From assembly GCA_024280815.1 (NCBI GenBank), contig JAJRPL010000333.1, positions 1-14,557 on the forward strand: a stretch of DNA of 14,557 nucleotides, in the 5' to 3' direction. The notes beneath the pieces were generated by a model. That model saw only the letters and a list, made by a program, of their open reading frames with translations. It made no database searches and was not told where the DNA came from. The DNA is from Bacteroidota bacterium (GTDB lineage Bacteria > Bacteroidota > Bacteroidia > Flavobacteriales > Flavobacteriaceae). The position numbers and the translations under genes are program-made. Positions 7,175 to 13,784 of this stretch are shown piece by piece (position 1 is the stretch's first letter; each line of letters starts with the position of its first letter).

Positions 7175-8794
7175 ATGGCTCAAATAATTAACATGCCCCG
7201 TTTAAGTGACACCATGGAAGAAGGTGTTGTAGCTAAATGGTTGAAAAAAATTGGTGATACTATTATAGAAGGAGATATTCTTGCTGAAATAGAAACTGAT
7301 AAAGCCACCATGGAGTTTGAAGCTTTTTATGAAGGTACGCTTTTACATATTGGTGTTCAAGAAGGTGAAACAGCTAAAGTAGATACACTATTAGCTATTA
7401 TTGGCAATAAAGGTGAAGATATTTCTGAGTTGTTATCTACTAAATCCCCAAAGGGGACTTCTGATTCTAAGGAAATAGAAGTTAATGAAGGGATTAGTAA
7501 AAAAGATGAAAAGAAAACAACTTCTAATGTTAATATTCCTGATGGTGTAGAAATTATTACTATGCCACGTTTGAGTGATACTATGGAAGAAGGCACAGTA
7601 GCTACTTGGCTTAAAAAAGTTGGAGATAACATTTCTGAAGGTGATATTCTTGCAGAAATTGAGACAGACAAAGCCACCATGGAATTTGAATCTTTTTACG
7701 AAGGTACACTTTTACATATTGGTGTTAATGAAGGAGAAACTGCATTGGTTGATAGTGTATTAGCTATTGTTGGTAAAAAAGGGACCGATGTTAAAGCTCT
7801 AATTAAAGCTATTAAAAATGGTGCTTTTGGCAAAACAACTGAAAAGGAAGAAACAAAAACCATTGAACATCCTAAAAAAGAAATCACAACAAAAACTGAA
7901 CCCGTAACAACAACTATAAGTCAAACTACAACATCTTCTGGAGGTAGAATTTTAGCCTCTCCATTAGCCAAAAAAATAGCAAATGAAAAAGGCATCAATC
8001 TAGCTCAAGTAAAAGGATCTGGTGAAGGTGGTCGTATCATTAAAAATGATGTAGAAAACTTTACGCCAAGTCAAATGGGTAATGCTGCCCTCCCATTTGT
8101 ACCTAGTGGTCAAGAGAGTTTTGAAGAAATTCCTAACTCGCAAATGCGTAAAGTAATTGCTAAAAGGTTGGGTGAATCAAAATTTACCGCACCTCATTAT
8201 TATTTGAATGTTGAATTTAATATGGACAATGCTATTGCATTTAGACAACAATTCAACTCCATTCCAGATACTAAAATATCATATAATGATATTGTTGTTA
8301 AAGCAACTGCATTGGCATTAAAACAACATCCTGCAGTTAACTCACAATGGTTTGATGATAAAATACGCATCAATCATCATGTACATATTGGTGTGGCTGT
8401 TGCTGTTGAAGACGGACTGCTAGTTCCTGTTTTACAATTTGCAGATGAGCAAAGCTTACAACAAATTGGAGCTCAAGTAAAAGATTATGCGGGTAAAGCC
8501 AGAAACAAAAAACTAACACCTCAAGAAATGGAAGGCAGTACCTTTACCATTTCTAATTTAGGTATGTTTGGTATCACAGATTTTACTTCTATTATTAATC
8601 AACCAAATTCTGCAATTTTATCCGTAGGTGCCATTGTTCAAAAACCAGTTGTTAAAGACGGACAAATAGTAGCAGGTAACACCATGAAGCTTACATTAGC
8701 GTGTGATCATAGAACAGTAGACGGTGCTACAGGGGCTCAATTTTTATTGACTTTAAAAGGGTATATTGAGAATCCGGTAACGATGTTAGTGTAA
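7175..8794 (+). CDS. pdhC: Pyruvate dehydrogenase E2, dihydrolipoamide acetyltransferase (two lipoyl domains)
   Basis: This 539-aa core of the PDH complex transfers acetyl from lipoyl-lysine to CoA. Domain order: lipoyl domain 1 (about 2-78; lipoylated K43 in ETDKATMEFE), an acidic/Ser/Lys linker, lipoyl domain 2 (about 126-204; K166 in the same motif), a Thr/Lys-rich linker (about 218-256), the peripheral subunit-binding domain (259-295, ASPLAKKIANEKGINLAQVKG continuing to GEGGRIIKNDVE), and the catalytic acyltransferase domain (about 318-539). The latter contains the active-site DHRTVDG (511-517) with H512 and D516. The start at 7175 gives MAQIINMPRLSDTMEEG, the standard N-terminus. The two lipoyl domains are about 81% identical over 80 residues. 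It follows pdhA on the same strand; E1-beta and E3 are not adjacent. Intact. Confidence 0.97.
   Translation: MAQIINMPRLSDTMEEGVVAKWLKKIGDTIIEGDILAEIETDKATMEFEAFYEGTLLHIGVQEGETAKVDTLLAIIGNKGEDISELLSTKSPKGTSDSKEIEVNEGISKKDEKKTTSNVNIPDGVEIITMPRLSDTMEEGTVATWLKKVGDNISEGDILAEIETDKATMEFESFYEGTLLHIGVNEGETALVDSVLAIVGKKGTDVKALIKAIKNGAFGKTTEKEETKTIEHPKKEITTKTEPVTTTISQTTTSSGGRILASPLAKKIANEKGINLAQVKGSGEGGRIIKNDVENFTPSQMGNAALPFVPSGQESFEEIPNSQMRKVIAKRLGESKFTAPHYYLNVEFNMDNAIAFRQQFNSIPDTKISYNDIVVKATALALKQHPAVNSQWFDDKIRINHHVHIGVAVAVEDGLLVPVLQFADEQSLQQIGAQVKDYAGKARNKKLTPQEMEGSTFTISNLGMFGITDFTSIINQPNSAILSVGAIVQKPVVKDGQIVAGNTMKLTLACDHRTVDGATGAQFLLTLKGYIENPVTMLV
7184..7795 (+). repeat. Duplicated lipoyl domain coding segments within pdhC
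   Basis: Codons for residues about 4-83 and 128-207 encode two lipoyl domains sharing roughly 65 of 80 residues, including identical MPRLSDTMEEG, EGDILAEIETDKATMEFE and FYEGTLLHIGV blocks. This is the normal tandem architecture of many E2 chains. The high identity suggests recent duplication or ongoing homogenisation. Confidence 0.9.
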
Positions 8795-8915
8795 CTAGGC
8801 ACTTTCATAACTACATAAATATTTGTATATCAATCAAATAAACTGTATTTTAGATAAAACAAAAAAACGAATACGAGCCTAACACTCAAAAAATGGGGTT
8901 TTAATTTATCAATGT
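8795..8915. other. Spacer downstream of pdhC, left flank of the transposase remnant
   Basis: This 121-nt AT-rich stretch has no gene. It presumably contains the left end of the decayed insertion sequence, but I could not match any terminal inverted repeat to the right flank (9600-9720). There is no convincing terminator after pdhC. Confidence 0.5.
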
Positions 8916-9620
8916 ATGTCTAAGTTACAAAGAATCTCCGATTTACAGCACGAATTTTCATTTTTAAATACCTCAGAGAATTTTGATGCTTACTTCAATC
9001 AATTTTTGTCGAGTGATTTAGGGAAAATTTAGGCAGCCATCCCATGGGGTGCTGGTGTCTATTTTTAAGATTAAAGAATCTGTTTTAAATGCACAAAGAA
9101 ATATTTTAGTCCAAAGGGCAAACTTGCATTGATGTTTTTAAAGCACTATGCTTGTTGTTCAGACAAGCGATTAATCGAGCAATTCAATGCCAAATGTTGA
9201 TTATCATTTTTTTTGTGGTATCCATTTAGGACATCACCGTTTGACTAGCTATAAAATAGTCAGTCAAATACGTTGTGAATTATCTCAAAAATTAAATACC
9301 CCAAAAGCAGAAAAAGTTTTTTTAATTACTGGTCTGGATTTATCAAAAACCAAGATTGTATTACTACCGATGCCACTTGTTATTAAAGTGAAGTTCACTA
9401 TCCTACAGATTAAAAATTGCTATGGAAAAGTACACATTGGACGTATTATCAAATGAAAACACTTTGTAAATCATTAAAGATAAAACTCTCTAGAACAAAA
9501 TATATCATATGGAAGAATGATTTATAAATTATAGTAAAACATGGATCTTCTTTGGAATACACACAGCAAATGCTCTATAATTTGGAAGACGAATACAACA
9601 ACAAACTATTAAACAGGTAG
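8916..9620 (+). pseudogene. Decayed DDE transposase (IS5/IS1182-like superfamily)
   Basis: The remnant starts with ATG at 8916, MSKLQRISDLQHEFSFLNTS, and runs 38 codons to a TAG at 9030. Homology continues in changing frames: AAIPWGAG (about 9033), FKIKES (about 9064), SPKGKLALMFLKHYACCSDK and RLIEQFNA (from 9108), NVDYHFFCGIHLGHHRLT with KIVSQIRCELSQKLN (from about 9193), then YWSGFIKNQDCITTDATCY (from 9327). The Asp in TTDATCY is likely the first acidic residue of the DDE triad. After in-frame TAA codons at 9384 and 9411 (readable as GAA and CAA mutated to TAA) it continues LLWKSTHWTYYQMKTLCKSL to about 9527, with scraps to about 9620. At least three nonsense and five frameshift lesions make it dead. 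The C-terminal third with the remaining catalytic residues is largely unrecognisable. Family assignment is from motif memory. Confidence 0.8.
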
Positions 9621-9713
9621 TCTAATTTTTAAAATGTAAAATCTTTCTTAGGATAATTATGGCTTTTTAAGACGATAAATCCTAAAAACGAATTGTTAAT
9701 CTAAAAAATGTAA

Positions 9714-9748
9714 AAATCCAGACGATTTTATCAAAATCATCTGGATTT
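9714..9748. terminator. Strong hairpin, 16-bp stem with 3-nt loop
   Basis: AAATCCAGACGATTTT (9714-9729) pairs with AAAATCATCTGGATTT (9733-9748) around the loop ATC, with one C/A mismatch. T-rich sequence follows on the plus strand and A-rich sequence precedes it, so it could stop transcription in either direction: plus-strand transcription from the transposase remnant, or minus-strand transcription from the DUF2853 unit. It could also be part of the insertion sequence. Confidence 0.55.
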
Positions 9749-9808
9749 ATTTTATCGCTCTTTAACAAATCTTGTTACTTCTGAAAGTTCCGAAAATAAA
9801 TAATTTCT

Positions 9809-9858
9809 TGAAACGAACTATCCTCGAGACAGAGCCATAGAGGTATTCGCTCGTTTCA
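9809..9858. repeat. Interspersed palindromic repeat, copy 1
   Basis: An outer 8-bp stem TGAAACGA (9809-9816) / TCGTTTCA (9851-9858) encloses a CCTC...GAGG element at 9822-9843. The inner element (CCTCGA, then CAGAGC, ending TAGAGG) is closely related to the one at 10001-10021. It looks like a mobile or amplified intergenic hairpin. Confidence 0.6.
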
Positions 9859-9947
9859 TACCTAATTAAGCTGGGCACAAGCTTTAACCTTTCATGTCAA
9901 AAGTCGGAATTATATCTTTGCTCACCCGTAATTGCTAAATGCGATTC

Positions 9948-9990
9948 GACCTCTCTACCTCGGCTTCGCTCGGTACAAGCTCGGAGAGAT
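9948..9990. repeat. GC-rich interspersed repeat (CTCGGCTTCGCTCGG type)
   Basis: TCTCT (9952-9956) pairs with AGAGA (9985-9989) around a core CTCGGCTTCGCTCGGTACAAG. The core resembles a class of intergenic repeats of the CTTCG-CTGCGCTCAGTACAAG kind that recurs in many Bacteroidota genomes. That resemblance is from memory. It is distinctly G+C-richer than the flanking DNA. Confidence 0.5.
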
Positions 9991-10000
9991 GAAACGGAAA

Positions 10001-10021
10001 CCTCGACGCAGAGCGTAGAGG
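10001..10021. repeat. Interspersed palindromic repeat, copy 2
   Basis: CCTCgACGC-aga-GCGTaGAGG forms a 9-bp stem with one mismatch and a 3-nt loop. It shares CCTCGA, CAGAGC and TAGAGG with the element at 9822-9843, differing by a few bases and one indel. It ends 19 nt before the stop codon of the minus-strand DUF2853 gene, so it could also act as its 3' hairpin. Confidence 0.6.
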
Positions 10022-10039
10022 AATTATTTAGATTAAGTT

Positions 10040-10372
10040 TTAACCTAATTCTTTTTGAACCATGTAATAAAATGCAGCTCTATTTTTCATTCTAATACCT
10101 GACATTTTTTCAGCTACTTTCGCAACAGCTGCAGCTCCTTTGTCGGCATCTTCTACACCTAATTTTTTTACGACAAAGTTTTTTCTTACTGTTTCTAATT
10201 CAACTGGGTCTTTTCCAGAAACTAAAATAGCATCTTTATTATCTACTATTAATTTTAAGTTATCTACTAACTTACTCAATAAAGCATCATCTATATTAGA
10301 AACTCCACAATCGTTTAATTGAGATGTTGCTTGGCTTTTTAATTTGGCTAATTTGTCGGCTAATTCACTCAT
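10040..10372 (-). CDS. DUF2853 family protein
   Basis: This 110-aa soluble protein begins MSELADKLAKLKSQATSQLN and has a single Cys (C23, in NDCGVSNID). The features that recall the DUF2853 family are the middle segment with KDAILVSGKDPVELETVRKNF and VKKLGVED, and the ending RMKNRAAFYYMVQKELG. No signal peptide or membrane segment is present. It is predicted mostly helical. The biochemical role of the family is unknown, and no function is proposed. It is the last gene of a run of minus-strand genes. A perfect 10-bp inverted repeat sits 28 nt upstream of the start, which may control it. Gene reality is well supported; the family name is from motif recall. Confidence 0.85.
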   Translation of the reverse strand: MSELADKLAKLKSQATSQLNDCGVSNIDDALLSKLVDNLKLIVDNKDAILVSGKDPVELETVRKNFVVKKLGVEDADKGAAAVAKVAEKMSGIRMKNRAAFYYMVQKELG

Positions 10373-10400
10373 AATTTTTTTTTATTTATTAAATTAAACT

Positions 10401-10424
10401 TTTGAAAATACCATTATTTTCAAA
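10401..10424. promoter_or_regulatory. Perfect 10-bp inverted repeat upstream of the DUF2853 gene
   Basis: TTTGAAAATA (10401-10410) and TATTTTCAAA (10415-10424) form an uninterrupted stem around the loop CCAT, 28 nt before the DUF2853 start codon on the minus strand. Neither strand has a U-run directly after the stem, so it is a poor terminator. A repressor operator or a 5'-UTR hairpin is more likely. Confidence 0.5.
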
Positions 10425-10494
10425 TAGAGCTCTAAATTATAAAAATTTCAACAATTTTACAAAAATATAACACCCTTTTATTATCAATAAAAAA

Positions 10495-10818
10495 TTATGA
10501 ATTCTCTTTTTTTATTACGTACTTATAAATCCAAGTTAAAGTAAAGGTTGGAATTAAATCTAAACCTGGTATGATTTCTTCGAAAAAGGATATCATCCCT
10601 CCTATTCTACCTTCAGCACCTTTAAACATTTTATAAATTAACAAAGCTGAAATTGGAGCCCAAATTACATCTGTAAACTCACCAATTAAAGGAATTGAAA
10701 AAGAGAGCATCCCAATGGCATCAAATAAAAGGCTTAAGACTAAAAGTCTATATTTTTTTGTGTCACTTGAGCCATCAAAAGTTGGTTCAATAATTTCAGG
10801 TTCTATAGTATTATCCAT
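10495..10818 (-). CDS. Small conserved-looking membrane protein of unknown function
   Basis: This 107-aa protein has an acidic, Pro-containing N-terminus (MDNTIEPEIIEPTFDGSSD), then hydrophobic segments at about 24-45 and 50-66 and a third, more amphipathic one at about 84-101. It ends in a positively charged YVIKKENS tail. Gly and Pro are conserved-looking in SIPLIGEFTDVIWAP and FKGAEGRIGGMISFFEEIIPGLDLIPTFT. There is no signal peptide. I do not recognise a named family. It is probably an inner-membrane protein with two or three helices. It lies 48 nt downstream of folE on the same strand and may be co-transcribed with it. Codon use and base composition match the neighbours, which supports a real gene. 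Confidence 0.75.
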   Translation of the reverse strand: MDNTIEPEIIEPTFDGSSDTKKYRLLVLSLLFDAIGMLSFSIPLIGEFTDVIWAPISALLIYKMFKGAEGRIGGMISFFEEIIPGLDLIPTFTLTWIYKYVIKKENS

Positions 10819-10866
10819 TATATCGCATTTAATTTACTAACATACAGCAATAAAAATGCCAAACTT

Positions 10867-11462
10867 TTAGGACAGTTTAGAACTTATTAATTTTAAAAAT
10901 TCATTTCTAGTTTCCATATTTTTAAAAGTACCTCTAAAAGCCGAAGTTGTAGTTACAGAATTCTGCTTCTGTACACCACGCATCATCATACACATATGAG
11001 AAGCTTCAATAACTACTGCAACACCTTGTGGTTGTAATACTTTATTAATTGTATTCACAATTTGATCTGTCAATCGCTCTTGCACTTGTAAACGTCTTGC
11101 AAAAACATCTACTACACGTGGCAACTTGCTTAAACCAACAATCTTTCCGTTAGGAATATATGCGATGTGAGCCTTTCCGAAAAAGGTAAAATATGATGTT
11201 CGCACAACGAATACAATTCAATGTCTTTTACAATAACCATTTCAGAATAACTCTCATCAAATAAAGCGGACTTCAATATTTCTTCAGCATCCATCTCATA
11301 GCCAGAAGTTAAATATTGCATCGCTTTTGAAGCTCGTTCAGGTGTTTTCAATAAACCTTCTCTTTCAATATTTTCACCAAGACTCTCAATAATTGATTGA
11401 TAATTATTCTTGATATCTTCAGTTACTTCAATATTATATTCTTCAAATTTTTTATAAGGCAT
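10867..11462 (-). pseudogene. folE: GTP cyclohydrolase I, split by a one-base frameshift
   Basis: FolE converts GTP to 7,8-dihydroneopterin triphosphate, the first step of folate synthesis. The 5' frame (from ATG 11462) reads MPYKKFEEYNIEVTEDIKNN through TPERASKAMQ to LYSLCEHHILPF (residue 94). The 3' frame then continues FGKAHIAYIPNGKIVGLSKL, FARRLQVQERLT, SHMCMMMRGVQKQNSVTTT and on to the stop. Joined, it is about 198 aa and complete: zinc ligands C87, H90 and C158, and the catalytic and GTP-binding region, are all present. The break lies in a run of five A on the plus strand (11180-11184; five T in the gene), where six would keep frame. A single lost base in a homopolymer in an otherwise pristine gene suggests a sequencing error, a very recent mutation, or slippage that restores the frame (a -1 shift on TTT re-pairs perfectly). 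Unspliced, the first frame yields a 110-aa product lacking most of the active site. Confidence 0.9.
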
Positions 11463-11595
11463 TTGTTGTATTTTAAAGTGGAAAGGTACGTAAATTATAA
11501 CACAAAAAAATCTGCTTCAAACCCATTTTAAACAAAAAGAAGATTTGCCAACATAAATATCGACAAATCTTCCAAACCAAAAATCAACCAATCTT
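11463..11595. other. msrA-folE spacer
   Basis: This 133-nt AT-rich spacer holds the msrA terminator (listed separately) and, nearer folE, an imperfect minus-strand -7-like box (complement of GAAAGGTA at about 11480-11487, one mismatch to TAnnTTTG). FolE therefore probably has its own promoter rather than reading through from msrA. Confidence 0.4.
11534..11572 (-). terminator. Rho-independent terminator of msrA
   Basis: On the minus strand GAAGATTTG (11572-11564) pairs perfectly with CAAATCTTC (11547-11539). A 16-nt loop separates the arms, and a TTTTTG run follows at once. The hairpin starts 24 nt after the msrA stop codon. It separates msrA from folE. Confidence 0.7.
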
Positions 11596-12249
11596 TTATT
11601 CTTTTTTGAGTTTATTCTTAAATTTTTTTCTAAATTTTTCTAATTTAGGGTTAATCACTGCACGACAATACCCTTGATTTTTATTATTAATATAATAATC
11701 TTGATGATAATTTTCAGCAACATAATAATTATTAATAGGGGTAATTTCTGTTACAATAGCATCCTCAAAAACATGTTCATTTTCTAAGGCTTTTATTATT
11801 TTCTCAGCAGCTATTTTTTGTTCTTCATTATGATAAAATATCGCTGAACGATACTGCGTGCCAACATCTGCTCCTTGCCTATTTAGGGTTGTTGGGTCAT
11901 GTGTACTAAAAAACACCTCTAACAATACACTGTAACTAATTATTTTTGGATCAAAAGTAATTCTAATCACCTCTGCATGATTGGTGGTACCAGTACCAAT
12001 TTCTTTATACGTTGGGTTTTTAACCGTTCCACCTGCATAACCAGATACCACTTCACTTACACCTTCTAATTGTTGAAAAACAGCTTCTGAACACCAAAAA
12101 CATCCGTTAGCAAACGTTGCTAGTTCTAATCCTTCCATAGTATTGTTATCCAAAATTAAACTTGAAATTTCTTTGTTTTTATCTGCTGATAAATTACAGG
12201 AGAAAAAACTAATTACCAATACAAAAAATATACTTTTTTTAAACATCAA
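11596..12249 (-). CDS. msrA: Peptide-methionine (S)-S-oxide reductase, predicted lipoprotein
   Basis: MsrA reduces methionine-S-sulfoxide in proteins or free methionine. The 217-aa protein begins with a hydrophobic signal, MMFKKSIFFVLVISFFSC, and a lipobox-like Cys at C18, so it is probably a lipid-anchored envelope protein repairing oxidised periplasmic or outer-membrane proteins. The catalytic domain starts near residue 43: ATFANGCFWCSEAVF with nucleophile C50 and C53, then VVSGYAGG, PTYKEIGTGTTNHAEV, FFSTHDPTTLNRQGADVGTQ and YRSAIFYHNEEQ. All are textbook MsrA motifs. Two cysteines sit in the N-terminal motif; a typical C-terminal resolving Cys is represented by the one in QGYCRAVINPK. It ends in a Lys-rich tail. 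It lies 82 nt downstream of the M28 peptidase on the same strand and is followed by a terminator. Confidence 0.95.
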   Translation of the reverse strand: MMFKKSIFFVLVISFFSCNLSADKNKEISSLILDNNTMEGLELATFANGCFWCSEAVFQQLEGVSEVVSGYAGGTVKNPTYKEIGTGTTNHAEVIRITFDPKIISYSVLLEVFFSTHDPTTLNRQGADVGTQYRSAIFYHNEEQKIAAEKIIKALENEHVFEDAIVTEITPINNYYVAENYHQDYYINNKNQGYCRAVINPKLEKFRKKFKNKLKKE

Positions 12250-12262
12250 TTTGTTTTAATGA

Positions 12263-12334
12263 TAAGACGATCAATTGCGAAAATAATTACAGGCTTAAGA
12301 AAACTTTAACATAAATCTATTTGATCAAGTCTTA
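12263..12334. repeat. Interrupted inverted repeat in the M28-msrA spacer
   Basis: TAAGACGATCAA (12263-12274) pairs with TTGATC-aa-GTCTTA (12321-12334), with a two-base bulge and a 46-nt loop. The distal arm overlaps the M28 stop codon. It could be a weak 3' structure for the peptidase mRNA or chance. Confidence 0.35.
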
Positions 12335-13678
12335 ATTTCTTGGTATCAATTTTCTAGGAAATTGAATCAAGCTCTCTGCTCCATTTTTACCCACTGTAGC
12401 TACTCCAAATAAATAGTTATCAATCACAATATTTTTGAGTGTGTAATCTGTAACCTTACCCACAAATCGACTGTATTGCCATTGCGGTGAAGTAGTGTCT
12501 CTCCAATAAATTTTATAGCCAATAGTATTGGTATCATTGACAGCTTCCCATTTTAATTGCGTTGAGGGTTGCACAGCACCGCCTATCATTACATTTTCTG
12601 GTGCAGGTGGTGCAGCTGCTAAAGATGCTAATGTCAAAGTATTTACTGCTGTTAATTTTGCTGCATATTCAAAATTAACTGAGGTAATAACATCGCCATA
12701 CTTAATTCCGTTTTCAGTTCTGACATCTTGATGTTGCTCGTTATAATTTTCATGGGTTTCCATAATACGCACCCCCGTAAAACCAGCATCGTTAAAAGGT
12801 CTGTGGTGACCTCCTCTACCAAATCGATCTAACCTGTAAATCATGATTGCATCTAAATTTGTCATATAATCATCTGTCAATTTATCAATATAACGTGCCA
12901 ATTGACGAGATGGCCCATCAACTTCACCACCATAATATCGCATCGCTTTTCTTTGTTCTTTTGTGACATCCATAGATATTGCTTCTGAAAAAACACGAAA
13001 CGTACTATTATCAATTACACCATCTATTCCTTTTATATTACCTATCATATCATTATTCAATACACCAATAATATTCCAACCTTGTTCTTTTGCAACTTTT
13101 GCCATATGTTGTCCGCCATACAAGCCCTGTTCTTCACCAGAAAGCCCTACATAAATTATTGATACCGGAAACTCATACTTACTTAAAACTCTAGCGGCTT
13201 CTAACGTACCTGCCATTCCCGATGCATTGTCATTTGCACCTGGAGCATCTGAAGTGAAATTATTAGGGTCTGTAACTCGTGAATCAATATCGCCTGACAT
13301 AATTACATATTTATTTGGGTAGGTTTTACCTCGCTGAATAGCTAATACATTTACCACCCAAGTATCTTTAATTATTCTTCTATCGTTTTTTGGAACCAGA
13401 TTACGTTGATAACTTACCTCTAAACAATTGTGACAATTCTTTGAAATAGCATCAAACTCAGCTTTGATCCAACGTCGTGCAGCACCTATACCTCTAGTTG
13501 AAGAAATGGTGTCTGATAAGGTGTGTCTAGTCCCAAAATTAACTAAGGTGCGGATATCATTTTCTATATTTTTAGCCGAGGGAGCTGTCGCTATTTCAGT
13601 TAAAATTTTTGAAATATCACTTTGTGCAGAAACTGTTGTTATTACACATGCGACTAATAAAGTAAATAGTGTTTTCAT
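12332..13678 (-). CDS. Secreted M28-family zinc metallopeptidase with C-terminal Fn3-like domain
   Basis: The 448-aa protein has a signal peptide (MKTLFTLLVACVITTVSAQ, cleavage near A18-Q19) and is exported. The M28 aminopeptidase domain spans about 36-350. Visible motifs are SGDIDSR (128-134), PGANDNASG (146-154; bridging ligand D150), LSGEEQGLYGG (179-189; catalytic E182, ligand E183), LNNDMIG (207-213; ligand D210), GGHHRPFNDAGF (289-300) and the final His in EQHQD (H316). In classical M28 enzymes the first zinc ligand is the His of HxD; here that position is D130. The region from about 357 (APENVMIGGAVQPSTQLKWEA and GYKIYWRDT) looks like a fibronectin type III domain, often used for surface or substrate attachment. 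It is probably a periplasmic or cell-surface peptidase in nutrient scavenging. A 106-nt divergent spacer separates it from the beta-barrel gene. Confidence 0.92.
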   Translation of the reverse strand: MKTLFTLLVACVITTVSAQSDISKILTEIATAPSAKNIENDIRTLVNFGTRHTLSDTISSTRGIGAARRWIKAEFDAISKNCHNCLEVSYQRNLVPKNDRRIIKDTWVVNVLAIQRGKTYPNKYVIMSGDIDSRVTDPNNFTSDAPGANDNASGMAGTLEAARVLSKYEFPVSIIYVGLSGEEQGLYGGQHMAKVAKEQGWNIIGVLNNDMIGNIKGIDGVIDNSTFRVFSEAISMDVTKEQRKAMRYYGGEVDGPSRQLARYIDKLTDDYMTNLDAIMIYRLDRFGRGGHHRPFNDAGFTGVRIMETHENYNEQHQDVRTENGIKYGDVITSVNFEYAAKLTAVNTLTLASLAAAPPAPENVMIGGAVQPSTQLKWEAVNDTNTIGYKIYWRDTTSPQWQYSRFVGKVTDYTLKNIVIDNYLFGVATVGKNGAESLIQFPRKLIPRN

Positions 13679-13757
13679 CGGTTTAGTTATCTAAATATTA
13701 AAAGTCTAAATTATTGAAATTTTCATCAAACTGCTCAAAATTTCAGAAATATTTACT

Positions 13758-13765
13758 TATTTTCG
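13758..13765 (+). promoter_or_regulatory. Weak candidate -7 box TATTTTCG for the beta-barrel gene
   Basis: TATTTTCG differs by one base from the Bacteroidota consensus TAnnTTTG and lies 19 nt before the ATG at 13785. No clear -33 element is seen. Confidence 0.25.
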
Positions 13766-13784
13766 TAATTAAAATCAACTTATT

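Larger units (their letters stand above)
9621..10039. other. Gene-free region with hairpin and palindromic repeats
   Basis: These 419 nt hold no credible ORF. The first part (to about 9713) is AT-rich and probably the right end of the dead insertion sequence. A 16-bp hairpin lies at 9714-9748. The second part (9809-10021) is visibly richer in G+C and built of imperfect palindromes, described separately. No tRNA or other structured RNA gene could be recognised. Confidence 0.6.

Noticed and set aside
7357..7887. Minus-strand ORFs opposite pdhC
   Set aside because: They are antisense shadows of the lipoyl-domain coding sequence with low-complexity Ser/Val-rich translations and no independent signals.
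9187..9456. Independent 89-aa gene
   Set aside because: Its first half is the middle of the transposase and the rest is read out of frame after a frameshift. The correct downstream frame (with TTDATCY) is elsewhere.
8795..9720. Terminal inverted repeats and target duplication of the dead insertion sequence
   Set aside because: No convincing matching ends were found by eye in the flanks, so element boundaries are not stated.
9948..9990. tRNA-like segment (GATTCGACC resembling a T-arm)
   Set aside because: No acceptor stem, anticodon arm or D-arm can be drawn around it. It is better explained as an interspersed palindromic repeat.
10867..11205. Stand-alone 112-aa FolE-like gene starting at 11205
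   Set aside because: The first eight residues are out-of-frame translation of the upstream half. The homology begins at FGKAHIAY, so this is the second half of one split gene.
12528..13694. Plus-strand ORFs opposite the M28 peptidase
   Set aside because: They are antisense to a well-supported gene and have no recognisable domains or start context.
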